Shown: piece by piece, positions 34,807-47,000 of the stretch
Layout of the letters: every line of letters begins with the position of its first letter
Position numbering within the stretch: position 1 is the first letter of the stretch
Position numbers and translations under genes: made by a program
Origin: Anaeramoeba flamelloides
Lineage: Eukaryota > Metamonada > Anaeramoebidae
Length of the DNA: 64,000 bases
Direction of reading: 5' to 3'
NCBI GenBank assembly: GCA_027625915.1
Contig: JANTQA010000047.1
Span: forward strand, 4,960,001 to 5,024,000
Notes under the pieces: generated by a model
Told to the model about the DNA's origin: nothing
Databases searched by the model: none
Seen by the model: the letters and a program-made list of their open reading frames with translations, nothing else

Positions 34807-35439
34807 AAATTAAATCTTTAAAAAAGTTGGAATAACAAAAACGAAATTAAAACAATATTTTTTTAAAAAATATATTTTTTTCATTCTTTTAACAATTTAG
34901 CATACACTGATAAACCAAACTTTTAAAATAAAAAAAAAGGATCTTTAAAGCAGGAAAGATCTTGAAGGTCTTCCATTCCAAAAATGAAAATGAATTTAGA
35001 ATATTTTCATTTCTTTTTGAAAAAATAAATCACAAAAATTACAGAAACCACAGAAATCGTAGAAACCTGAATCTCAAATTTTGATAACTTTTTGATTTTT
35101 ATTCACCAGAATAAAATCAATTAATTCACTTTTTAATTTTACTAATTCTAAATTTATGATACAAGGTTTATTCAAAATTATAAACTTTGGAATTGTTGTC
35201 AAAGTAGAATATTATAAGTTGGAAATTGAAAAGAAATTAATTTTTTCAGAAAATGTTTAAATTTTGGTAAAAAGATTCTTTAAAAGACATGATAAATATT
35301 CAATAATTTTTTCAACCAAAAATACTTTTTTATTATTACTAAGTAAATTAATGTCAATTGAATATTTTAGGGAAAATAACGGTGGTGTGGATGAAGTTCA
35401 AATGAATTTTGAAAATTTTATTTTTTGAATATTATACGT

Positions 35440-36130
35440 TTTTTAGTTTAGGTATAATAACTCTTTTTCAAATAAAAAGGCACACAAATAATTCCAAGAA
35501 ATTTTCATAATTGAATCTTATTAATGGTAGTATCATTCTAAAATATAAGAAACTCTTTATAACATAAAAAAACACTAAAAATAATATTTAAAACCCATTA
35601 AAACAAAATAATAATAATTAACTTTAAATATTTTACAAATATTGTCAAAATTTATTTCAAATGAGAAATCTGGTTTTGTAAATTATAAAGAAAAAAATTA
35701 CAAAACCAATAAAAACCATTAAACACTGTGAATTGGGAAACTATTCTTTACAAGTAAACCTTTTATTCTTTAAGGTCTCATTTCAAAGATAAAGCTGAAA
35801 TTCATATCGATATTTTATTGGAATTGCTTTTTTCTTTTCTTTTTTTCAATGTTCAATATACCAATCCAATAATGGTATTTCTTAATTCCTACATCTAGCT
35901 TATTCGAAATCAAACTTAAACTGTTTCCATTTATATACTGACAAATTATTTAAAAATTATTTTCTTCTAATCTTGTTTTTTTTTATTTTCCAAGTATTCA
36001 ATAATAAAAAAAACAAAAAATGAAAAAATAAATTCTTAAAATGAAAATCACCAATAAGTAATTATCTTATTAACAATCAAATTCAATAATATTGATGATT
36101 CGGGAGATCTTCCCTTTTGTTTGAAAAATA
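35440..36130. repeat. diverged copy of R5, second half
   Basis: Follows 13880-14050 and 14640-15150 in order: TAAAACCCATTAAAACAA, then GGTTTTGTAAATTATAAAGA, then the AATCAAATTCAATAATATTG block. It lacks the 590 bp that separates the two parts at 14050-14640, so that stretch is either a deletion here or an insertion there. Confidence 0.55.
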
Positions 36131-36341
36131 TTTAACAATCTTCAATCGATATATCAAAAAAAAAAATGGTTTTGTATATAAAAAGTAAGTATTTTTTTTT
36201 GTTTTTATTATTTGTGCATTGTACGTATATATAACCATGGAAAAAAAAAAGAATATTATTGATTTATGTGAAAATTATTAAAGTTTATAGATTTATTAGT
36301 AGAAAATTACTAATAACCCACTTAAATGAAAAACTAATATA

Positions 36342-36540
36342 CAGTCAGTTTCCCTTTTAAGACACAAACTTTCTACGAAATTTAAGGCACAAAAAAAATC
36401 TCAAATTAAAGCACAATTTTTTGGAATTTTAATTTTCACAAATTATTTTACTAGAATTTGAATTTTGTGCCTTAATTTGAGATTTTTTTTTGTGCCTTAA
36501 ATTTCGTTGAAAGTTTGTGTCTTAAAAGTGAAACTGACTG
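36342..36540. mobile_element. CAGTCAGTTTC MITE (family M2), well preserved
   Basis: The element is 199 bp and consists of two nearly identical inverted arms of about 80 bp. It starts CAGTCAGTTTCCCTTTTAAG and ends with the inverse (CTTAAAAGTGAAACTGACTG). TA flanks both ends (36340-36341, 36541-36542), the target duplication of Tc1/mariner transposition. It is non-coding and needs a transposase in trans. The few differences between its arms suggest it is young relative to its neighbours. Confidence 0.88.
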
Positions 36541-36808
36541 TAATAAATGGATACTTTGATGTATTTTGAATACTTGGCTGAAGTTTTTAGAGTTTAACAA
36601 AAAATAATTAAATATTAAAAACTATATTTATATTTAAAAAAAAATTATTTTATTCTTTGGATAAAAGATTGTAACCAGTTTAACTAAAGATAAATTATAA
36701 TATATAAAAAATCAATTTAAAAGATTCATTTAGAAGATACATCCTTAATAAGATTTGATGATTGTGGATAAAAAGAAATCTTGGATTTGTGAAAGAAATC
36801 AATCTCTG

Positions 36809-37747
36809 AAGGGACTAGTCTCTATTTTTTTTTTTTTTTTTGACCAATAACTAAATAAGGAATCCTTATCTTGAAATGTGTTTAAAAGTGAAAATAGACA
36901 GGTTTTTTAAATGTTAGAACTTTTAGATCTTGTTTTTTTTTTAATTTTACAATTAGTCAAAAAAAGTGAATTTTACAATTTGTTTTAAAAAAAATATCTT
37001 TAACGGATGAGTATTTTTTGATCAATTTTGAATTTAATTATTTTCTCAAAAATAATATTTATTCTCATTTTGAAAAACGAAAAAAAAATTTAAGACTGGT
37101 GATTATTTTCTCTTTCACTTCTGTTTATCCAAATTGAATCTATAAAGAACTCAATTTGTTTTATCAATAATTACTTTTCAAAAAAATAGTTCTTATTTTT
37201 TTCTTTTATTTTTTTTGACACTTACAAAAAATTTTGAAATGATACTTTGGGAATACTTTTAAAAACTTCAAATTCAACAAAAACAAAAGAGTGTAAACTC
37301 AAAAAGTAGATTCATCATCAAAAAGAATGGTACAAGAAAAGAAAGAAAATCTTTTATTAAGAGTAAAGCATATATTACATATTTTTTTCGAATCAAATTT
37401 TTTTTTTCATACAAAGCCAAAAAAACCTTTTCAGGTTTTTTTTTCAAACTATTTTTTGTAGGTCTACTACAAACACAACAAGGTTTTGCTTTCTTGCTCA
37501 TATTTTTTTTTATTTTTTGTATTTTTGCGAAAAGTTGAAAAAAAACAACTTTCAAAAAAGAGAAAAAAATGGAAAAATTTTTTATTTCTATAAAAACAAT
37601 AATTAAATTTAATGAATGTCATTTATCGAGATTTCATTACTATACAAAGAATTTTTCAGTTTAATTTCAAATCTAAGTAATTGGCTAAAAAAAATTCTAA
37701 AAATCTATTAAATTTACCTAAAAATAATTAATAGAGATTAGTCCCTT
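36809..37747. mobile_element. TIR element M6 (AAGGGACTAGTCTCTATT ends)
   Basis: AAGGGACTAGTCTCTATT at 36809-36826 is inverted at 37730-37747 (AATAGAGATTAGTCCCTT), and the adjoining subterminal words match the fragment at 26500-26617. The interior carries one minus-strand open frame (37274-37505 from its first ATG). No transposase signature is visible. Confidence 0.5.
37274..37505 (-). CDS. small Cys-motif ORF inside M6 (doubtful)
   Basis: From the ATG at 37505 the frame reads MSKKAKPCCVCSRPTKNS and soon turns Lys- and Phe/Leu-rich. KPCCVC followed by T-K resembles the start of copper chaperone COX17 (KPCCxC..TK), but the RDxC and later cysteines are missing in this frame and no second exon was found. 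It may be a captured exon, a relic or chance. Confidence 0.15.
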
Positions 37748-38464
37748 AAAAAATTAAATTATTAGAATTAACTTCTAGTAGAATTTTTTTTTACACAAAT
37801 GAACAAAAGAAATCCAAAAAAGTTTAAAAATAGGCCATTGAATTAAAAAAAAAATTGAAATTTTTTTATTATCTAGATTATAGAAGTATTAAATTTTTCA
37901 AAAAAACAGAAAAAAAATAATAATCAAAATTGTTTTTACAATATATCATTTATGATAAATAGACTATTGGTAATTTTCAGGTTATTATTATTATCAAATT
38001 ATATTTCCGAATTATTTAAAAAACACTTCTATTTCTCACTTGATTTTGGATTTTATCATCAAAATACATTCTTTATCAATAATCATATCCAAGAAATATT
38101 TTCTTCAGAAAAAAAAAAATTAAGTGTTTAATTAGATTTTAAAACAAATGAAAAAAAAAAAAAAAAAAAAAAAAGGAGAGAATTTATTATTATTTTTTTG
38201 AAATGAAAATATAAAAATTTTTCTAGTTGTAAATAAAAAAAAAAAAAAACTCTAGGAAGAAAAAGAGAAAAATAATATGGATTACTATATATTTGATAAA
38301 ACTCAAAAGAAATTGACCGATTTAAAAAAGTTCTTTTTTTCTTTCATCCATTTTATATATAAAAACTTCCTATTCATCCGAATGATAGAAGAATCTATAA
38401 TCTCTTTCTGAATATTTAGAATATTAATAAGTAATTTATTTATTTATTTTTTCCAGATGCTCAA

Positions 38465-41400
38465 TTATAATTTTTGTGATTCTTTCAATTGTTGGAATTT
38501 TTGATTTATTTCTGGATGGTTATTTAAATTTACAAAACATTCATAGACAACTGTTTGAATTTGTCGATTAGGCTGTGTTTGTAAAACAGCAAATAATTTT
38601 TCTACTGCCTGGAGTTTAATTAAATAGTTAACTTGCTCTAACCATTGCTGGGTAATCTTTTTTTCTTCATCAAGTTTAATAACAGAATAATTACGCAAAA
38701 CTATTGTACAGCCAACCAACGCAAGAATATCAGTAGATTCTAGTAAATCAACGATTTTTGCTAACCCATTTTTAGCAATCACTACTTTTTGATTTTCTGT
38801 ATCCATAACAATATTAGCAATCTATGATTATTATTATTAAAAATATTTTAATATTTTGTTTTGTTATTGATTTTATTTTTGTTTCAATATTGACGAATAA
38901 AAAAATTGCAATTAGTAATTTTAAATTAACCAAAAAAAATATTGTAAATTATAAAGAAATGTATTCTTGATTTTAGAAACAAAAATAAATAGAAAGTATG
39001 AATCATTCATTTATTGGTGAAAATTTTTGAATAAATAAAAAAATTCAATTAAAAAAAATTATTTTGAAATATATTTATTGTAAAAAAAAAAAAAAAACAA
39101 GTCATTATACAATCAATATTTTCATAATAAGCTAATAAATTTATTCAATCTGTTTTTTTTTTTTTTTTCTCATTAAAATTTTTGAAATAAAAGATAAAAA
39201 AAAATGAACATGATTAATGATATGCAAAACTGGTTTGAAAATCATGAAAATTTTAGAATTATCTTATTATTACTATTGGGAAAATACAAATCAAAAATTT
39301 TCTAATTTTTTTAAATTGTTTGTTTGATTTTTAAAATAAAAATTAATTTTTAGAAAACTTTTATTATTTTTCCATTTACTTTTTTTGAGTTTCCTTTTTT
39401 TTTCTCAAAAAAAGTTTGAGTTTTTTTTTTTTTTGTTTTTTCATTAAAAAGGTAGAGAAGAAGAAAAATAATCAATAGTGTGGTAATAATTTGGTAGTTG
39501 ACAAAGTATTGAAAAAGATAAATGATGATGTCAATTTAACTTCTTCTGATATACAATTACCCTTTGTTAGGATTAACTTTTAACGGGCAAGGTAATAATT
39601 CCTTGCACTGGGATCAATTTCTGTCAAGTTTGAAATTATGTAAACAAGCGGTAACATGGTGGCGTTCAAGAAATTTTCTGTATCATTGGTATAAAAGGAA
39701 ACAACCAATAATCAATCCAACACCCAAGTTACAAAAAAAAAAACTTTTAAAAAAGTAAAATTTTGATTTATTTTTTTTTATTTGTTAAAGTGAGAAAATT
39801 ACTTTTCTCCTGTTTACTGTTAGTTTTTCTCGAGTTTTCTTTTTATTTATAAAATTAATAGATGTTTGTTAGTTTTTTTTTTACTTTAGAAATAAACCGA
39901 AAATTTTGATAAAATTTCGGTTTATTTCTAGAGTAAAAAATACCTAGAACACTTAACAAATAAAACAGAAACCCCCTAGAAACCCCCAGTGTGTTTTTTA
40001 ATTTAAGAAATATACAAAAAAAAATTAATAAAATTTTCTTTTTGTTTCTTAAATTAAAAAAAAAACCCACCTTTAGTTTTATTTGAATTTTCAAGAATAG
40101 AGGAAAATCTTTTGATTTTCAGAACAAACCAAAAAAATCCGAGAAAATTGCCTTTATCTTTTCCAGAATTCAAAAGAATTGAATAAAATCAAAGATTTTA
40201 CTTTATTCTTTTGAATACTAGAAAAGTGTCTTTAGCTTTTTTTTATTTCTTAAATTCAAAAAAACCTAGGTACTTGACGGTACGACTGTTTGAAATTGTA
40301 ATTTTGTTGTTTTATAATTTTTAAATATTGTTGAACTTTCCAACTAGTAGAATTTTTTTAATAGAGTTCATCGAGACACCTTAATTTCAAATTTTATAAA
40401 ACCAATTCCTCAGTATATCAATTAATATTCTCATTTTTCAGTGTTTGGAAATTTAGAACCATTTTCAATTTTTCTAAATTTAGTGTTTCTAAACTAAAAT
40501 TCAAAAATTTCCACACAGCTAAAACGTTCCAAACAATCACGATAATACAATTTCATTGAAATTGGAGATAATTTTGATTTTTGCAAAATATGAAAATCAT
40601 TTTTTCATCTTTTCGTTTTTGTTTTCATTTCATTGTTTGAATTACGTAATTTGCTTCGTTGGATCAAAATTTTTCTACAAGGATTATATTATGTTAAAGT
40701 TGAGTTGTTCCAAATAGAAGAACTCAAATACAATTAGTTGGTAGTATCTAACCATTTGATCGATCAATATTCCTAATAGAATTTAAACAAATTTACTAAT
40801 GTATTTTTTTGTTTTGCTCTCTCCAAAATTTTTAACACACCCTAGATTTATTTGTATTGATAATTATTTATTTATTGTTTTGTGAGTATTGTAATTTATA
40901 AAAAGGTGTTAACATTTCAATTAGTGAATGGTTCTAATTTGGTAAATCTTCTTTAATTGGTTAAATAAGTTTTTTTTTTCACAAATCGAATTTTGGTTTG
41001 TTAAAAATTTTGAATTGGGGTTTAATTTTTCAATCTGTTTATATTTTCTTTAGTATATTTTTAATCTGGCAAGATCAATTTTTGCTTCAGTTTTATAAAT
41101 TAACACCGGTGAATGGATATTAATTTGTAAAAAAAATTGTAACTGTTTTATTGATAAATCTATCAATTCTTTTAAAATTACTTTGTAAAATTAAATGTTT
41201 CAAGAGCAGAATAAAGTTGACTTAAATTAAGAGCTTTATAATGAAGTTATTTTGACTCAATTATTGAGTTTATATTGTTAAAATAATCGGCTAAGTGTTT
41301 CCAAAGACTTTTCTGACTTTTTTCATTATAATATTTGTGAGTTTTTTTAACAAATAACTTTTTAATTTAAATTATTTTCCCATCAACTCGAGTCATATTT

Positions 41401-43972
41401 AGGTTTTTTTTTGATTTTTTTAAATTTTTGATTTTTGACTTTTTTAAATCTAACATGAAATAAACAATATTATTTAATAAGAGAATCTATGGATCAAAAA
41501 ACATTTCTAAAAATATGGATTAATTAATTTTGACAAATTTAATTTTCACAAAGATTTTTTTCAAAATTTTTTACAAATAACAAAATGTTAAAAAAAAAAA
41601 AAATATTATTTTATCATCTTTGAATAATATTTTATGGTTAATTCATAGATATTTTTTAAAATTTAGATCTGATTACTTGATCTATTAAAGAAGTTTTAAT
41701 TGATTTTATTCAAATGTATTAAATAAAATTATTTTACAATTTCGATTTTTTTTTGTTTTTCATATTATTTTCAATTGCTTAAATAAAGGTTTTTGAAAAT
41801 TATTCATATCAAAGTTTTAATTCTTGCCTAAACAAATGAATTTTATTTTTCTCTTTTTTGAATATTTATTAAAATTTTGTCTAAAAAAAAAAGATTACAA
41901 TTTCTCAGTAATGTATCTTTTTTTATTTATTTTTTTTTATCATCAAATTAACAACAATTATTTAATAGTTATTAATAATAAACCAATGTAAGGTATTTCC
42001 AAAAAAGTGTGGCATTTTTTTTTACATTTCATAAAAAATAATCTTTTTTAGTGATGGTAATCATTAATCAACTATACCGAATTAAGTTTAATATTTATAC
42101 AGATTGAACCAACAACTTATGTATTTAATTCAAAACATGTTAGTTGAAATATTCCCAAAAAATGAAAAAAAAAATAGTACTTTTTTTGGTTAAAGCAATG
42201 TACGACCAATTTCAATAAAAAACCGGAAATATGGAAAGGGAACAAATGATTTTTTAAACACAAAAACGCAGTTATATGTTTTTAATTATATTGTAAATTT
42301 TGTTGGGATTATACAAGTTATGAAAAGGATTTTTTCGATCAAAAAGAAAATAATGAACACCAATTTTCACTGCTAAAAAATATCAGATAAAATCGAGATC
42401 AGAAATTTTAATATATTTTATTTATGCAATACAATACTAACAAACAAATTGAATTATTATCAAGAATCTATAAATGGTGGTTTATGATTTTATATATTTA
42501 AATACTTTTTTGAAGATTGGGTTTAATAGAGATATTTTAAACTAAATTTGCCCCACTTTCTTGGAAATAGCTTATCGAGTTTTGAATGACTATTATTGTA
42601 ATAAAATTTCTTATTTAAAAAATTAAAAAAAAAATAAATAAATATAAAAAAAGAGATCATATCATTCTTTTTTTTTTTTCCAAGATAAAAAAAAAAAAAT
42701 ACAATTACATAATTTATTTATCTTTGAACTATTTTAACTTTTTATTATAATTAAAATTTGTATTATAAACTAAATTTTAAAAATTTGGACACAGTTTAAA
42801 CCGTTGAAGATATAACTACACTTTACCTTCAATTTGGAAATAATTGTTGATTTTTACAAACTATTATTTCATTTTTTGTCTTTTTTGTTTTGTTTTCATT
42901 TACTTTTTTCCAGTTACGTTATCTGTTTCGTTAGATCTGTAAATTTTTTTTTGATGGTTGATAGAAGGTTAGTGCTGAGTTGTTCCAAATAGAAAAATTA
43001 CACACAGTTAGTCAATGGTATCTTATCATTTGATCGATCAACAACTGTTGGTGAAATTTCAACAAATTTACCAATACAATTTTTTTTTTTATTTTAGAAA
43101 ACTAAATTAAGATTCAAATACTTCTGATGACTGAATCTATTCTAGAATACTCTTTGAATGAGAAGTCTCAAATTTAGTCACTTCAAAATTCTCTTTTTAA
43201 CAGATTAGATGAAGTTTCATCTAACCCTTAACAATACATCCAATACAATTTTTTTTGTTTTGCTCGTTTCATTATTTTGGACACACCGATTTTTATTTTT
43301 TCGTTTTTTATATTTTTTCTTTTATTTGGATGAAAATGATTACTTATAAAAACATTAATACTAGATAACTTAAATGTGGTTTTATATTAAATTTTGAAAA
43401 ATATAATATATTGACTTTTTCAGGGCAAACAAGAGGAATTAAAAACTCCTCCTTTAAACAATAAAAAAAAAAAAAAAAAAAAATATATTGATTATTTTTT
43501 TTTGCCGATTTTTGATTTTCTGTGATGTCCAAATTTTTGTAATATGGTCTAGATAAATAACAAAATAAATTTATTAACACATCAATATGATTTTAAAATT
43601 GAGAAAATTTAGGTTAATCCAGAGTGATAAGGATATATATGATAAGCTAATATCTATTATTAAAAAAATTCATTTAATTCAAAAATTTTTTTCAATTTCA
43701 AAAAAAAAATCATATATTTTGTTACTAAATTGTGATTTCACTTTTCTTAAAACCTTTTAAAAATTTAAATTAATCATTTATTTATTCAATATACTGTTAA
43801 TTATTTTCAAACTCTAAATTTTTTTTCTTTGTCATTCAAAAATATTTGAATGGAATATTTCGAACAAAAAAAATTTTATTCTTGATTGTTTTAAATTTAC
43901 TTAATTTTGCACAAAGCAGTTAATTTCTGAAATTCTATTTCCAAAAATATTATTTTAAAGCAAATAGCAAGA

Positions 43973-44015
<43 letters not shown>

Positions 44016-47000
44016 TTTACAGCAAAAGCAGCATTAACTTGAATTTTGGGATCTGTCGAATCCAAAAGTTGTATAATTTTTTCGATAATATGTAAATCTC
44101 TAACTTGATTCTTGGCTTCTTGTGAAGGAAAGCAACAATTTCCAACAACGACTATTGCATCTGATACGATTGTTGAAAGTATTGGACTTGAAGTAAGTGG
44201 CAGATTGAGCAAGGGGTTAATTTTTTTTAAAATTTCCAAGTCGACCATGATGGTAACAGATTCCGAATTTGAAGAAGAAACGGTAATTGAAAGCAATTTT
44301 AGTGTTTTGATTAATTCCGATAAAATAGCTGTATTTTTACTATTTAGTAAAGAAATTAATATTTTTAACTTGTTGGGATCGTTGATTTCATTTTTGTGCA
44401 CATTTAATTCGGCGCATTTCGCAAGGAATTTTAAGCCGACATATCGGACTTTCAAATCATTAAAATTTACGTATTGTTCAAATATTGTATCCATTAAATC
44501 CTTTCTTTCAAATATTGTATGGGCACAAGTGGGATTTGTAATTAAATGAGACAACAAAATTAAGGCATCGCATCTTACTGGTAATCTTTCTTGGGTGTTT
44601 TTTTCTTCATAAACTAAATCCAAAATTTTGGGCACAATTCCAATTTGCAATAAAGTGGCTGCTTCTGATTCGACATTGGAGCAAATGTCTGAAAGCACAG
44701 AGCAAATTAATGAAACACACCTTGAATTCGAATCATGATACCTGATTAATAAATTGCATAATAACGGAATACACGATTTTTCAATTAATTCGTTGATTAT
44801 TTTGGGACTGTATTCGCTTGCCCATGTTAGGCATTCCAAGATTCCTGAATGGTTGACTGATTCCTTGGATTTTAACTCCTTGATTAAAATATCTAATCCA
44901 TTTATTTTATCCAGCTCAATAATAGCTAACGTTTGACTTTTGCGAATCATAGAAATGATGATTTTTAAACTGTCTGGGTTGTTGTAATGTAATTTATCAA
45001 GAATTACTTCAAGTATTCCGAAACGAACAAAATGTTTGCAATATTTTTCTATTTTATCGAATTGTTTGTATTTTTTTTTTTTTTTTTAAATATTATGGAC
45101 ATTTTTTATTATTTTTTGTTTGAAAATCATGTTTTGAAATTTAGTTTATTTAATTCCAATAAATAATAAAATTTTAAAATAGATTTTTTTTTTTTTTTTT
45201 GATTTCAAATTTTCTTTAGATTTCATTTAATCAGTAATGGGAGTTAAGTTTGAAATGGGACTACAATTTCATTAAAGCAGAAGTAGTAATAATTATTTTA
45301 ACAACGTATCAAATCAAACACTTTCAATAAAGCAATTGTAAAACTTTAACATAACTACTGTATGGGAATTGGAAAAAAAATCTGAATTTCACACTTTTTT
45401 TAAAATGGATATAAAATATAAATATTTCCCCAATATCTCTCTATTAAACTTAAACTATTATTTGATTTATTTTAAGAGTGTGGTCTTTAAATTATGGGAA
45501 ATAATTCGCTGGAAATTTTTAAAAGTAAATAACCACATTTAGAAAAAATTTCTTTTTCGTATTTAAAGAGCTTCTTAGAGTATAGAAATATGAGCATTCA
45601 TGACTTTTTTGTACTTTTATTTTTAAATTAAGTTTTTTTAAAGTTCTCTATTATTGATGATTTAGAATAGAGTGTTTTCATCGTCTTAATAGAATAATTA
45701 ATATTGGATCTCAATTACATTTGTTTGGTGGGATTTATAAAAAGAAAATTGAAAAAAAAAAACATGTTTTCAAAAGTTAACTTTTCTGTTTTTATACCTT
45801 AAGAGTAACTTTAGTGTATCACACATTGAAATAGATTTTTTGGACAAAGTAAAATAAATCCATTATTTTAACAACAATTAACTTTTATCCACAATCAAGC
45901 CCATTTTTCCAAAACTATACAAATGAATTCTTGTTTTTAATTGATATAAATTTTTTTTTTGCGAATTTCATTTTAAAAAAGTGTAACAAAAAAGTTTTTC
46001 AAAAGTATCAATAAAACAGTTAATAAACTTGAATAGACATATTTTCAGACTTTTTTAAAAACTTTTTTTTATTGTAATATTTCGAAACAGCTTTACAAAA
46101 CTTTAATAAAATAGAGAGCGATCTTTAAAATGAGAATTATTAATTTTGAAAGAAAAATTGAAAAAAATTATTTAACTTTCTTGCTATTCAATTTTTACAC
46201 CTTTGTGTTTATTTGAAAAGGTATTTTTTTTTTATTCTTGTAATATTCTTAATTTTAACAAATTAATTTTAGAAATAAACAGTTTCCCAAACATTATTGT
46301 GAACTTTACTTTTTTACTTGTGAAAATTTATTTCATCAAAAAAAAAAATAAGATTAAAAATATATTCCATGCCTCTAGTTATTATTTAAATCAATCTCTT
46401 TTGTTATTTGAAAAATCTTAGAGCTAATTTCTGAAACTTGTTTAGATTTCTTACATAAAAAATTATAAGCCGAAAGAAAAGAAATGTTTAACTAAAATAA
46501 TTTCTTTCAGCGTGAAGAAAGAGAATAAATGCTTAAAGCAAATAATTTCTTACATGGTGTTGTAAAAAAAATATATAGGTTTTTGTATTTATTTTCTTCA
46601 AAAAGATTGTTTTAAAAAGTCTCTTCATGAGATCCTTTCCGTAATTATTTCAATTAGAGATTTCAAAACACTTTAAAAGTGCAATTCATGGAATCTTTTT
46701 TGTTAATTTTTCTGTAATCAAGAAATGAAAGAAATTATTTGCTTTAAGCATTTATTCTATTTCTTCACGTTGAAAGAAATTATTTGCTTTAAGGAAGTAG
46801 TATTTTTTAAAAAATAAAATGAAATCTTGTAAAGATCTAAGAAAAAAATTTTTTTTTGTAATTTGTGTTTTGGCTTATTAAATGGATGAGTTAACATCAT
46901 TTAAACAATTAATTAATTTGAGTCTCTTTTTTTTTAATACAAAATTCTCATGTTCCCAAGATAAAACTAAAAAAAGTAACCTATTATTTTTTATTATGAA

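Larger units (their letters stand above)
32451..38464. other. 6-kb intergenic region between GRASP and the ARM gene
   Basis: The genes on either side converge. The region contains TIR element M9 (32959-34350) with two smaller elements inside it, an 80-codon open frame (34564-34806), a diverged R5 copy (35440-36130), a near-perfect MITE (36342-36540) and the M6 TIR element (36809-37747). Confidence 0.6.
42774..43543 (-). mobile_element. MITE family M1, copy 4, with two insertions
   Basis: Ends AATTTTAAAAATTTGGACAC and GATGTCCAAATTTTTGTAAT are inverted. The copy is about 250 bp longer than other M1 members because of two insertions with target duplications, at 43091-43239 and 43415-43481. Confidence 0.75.
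38822..44020 (-). other. ARM gene intron 2 (5.2 kb)
   Basis: The donor GTAAAT (44020-44015) is followed almost at once by 39 T on the coding strand; the acceptor TCATAG ends at 38822. It holds a LINE RT fragment (39540-39758), element P locus 4, an M1b MITE joined to a LINE tail (40478-41380), a complete M3 element (41990-42574) and an M1 MITE carrying two retroposon insertions (42774-43543). Confidence 0.85.

Noticed and set aside
42774-43543. Autonomous transposon
   Set aside because: The extra length comes from two retroposon inserts; no transposase frame exists.
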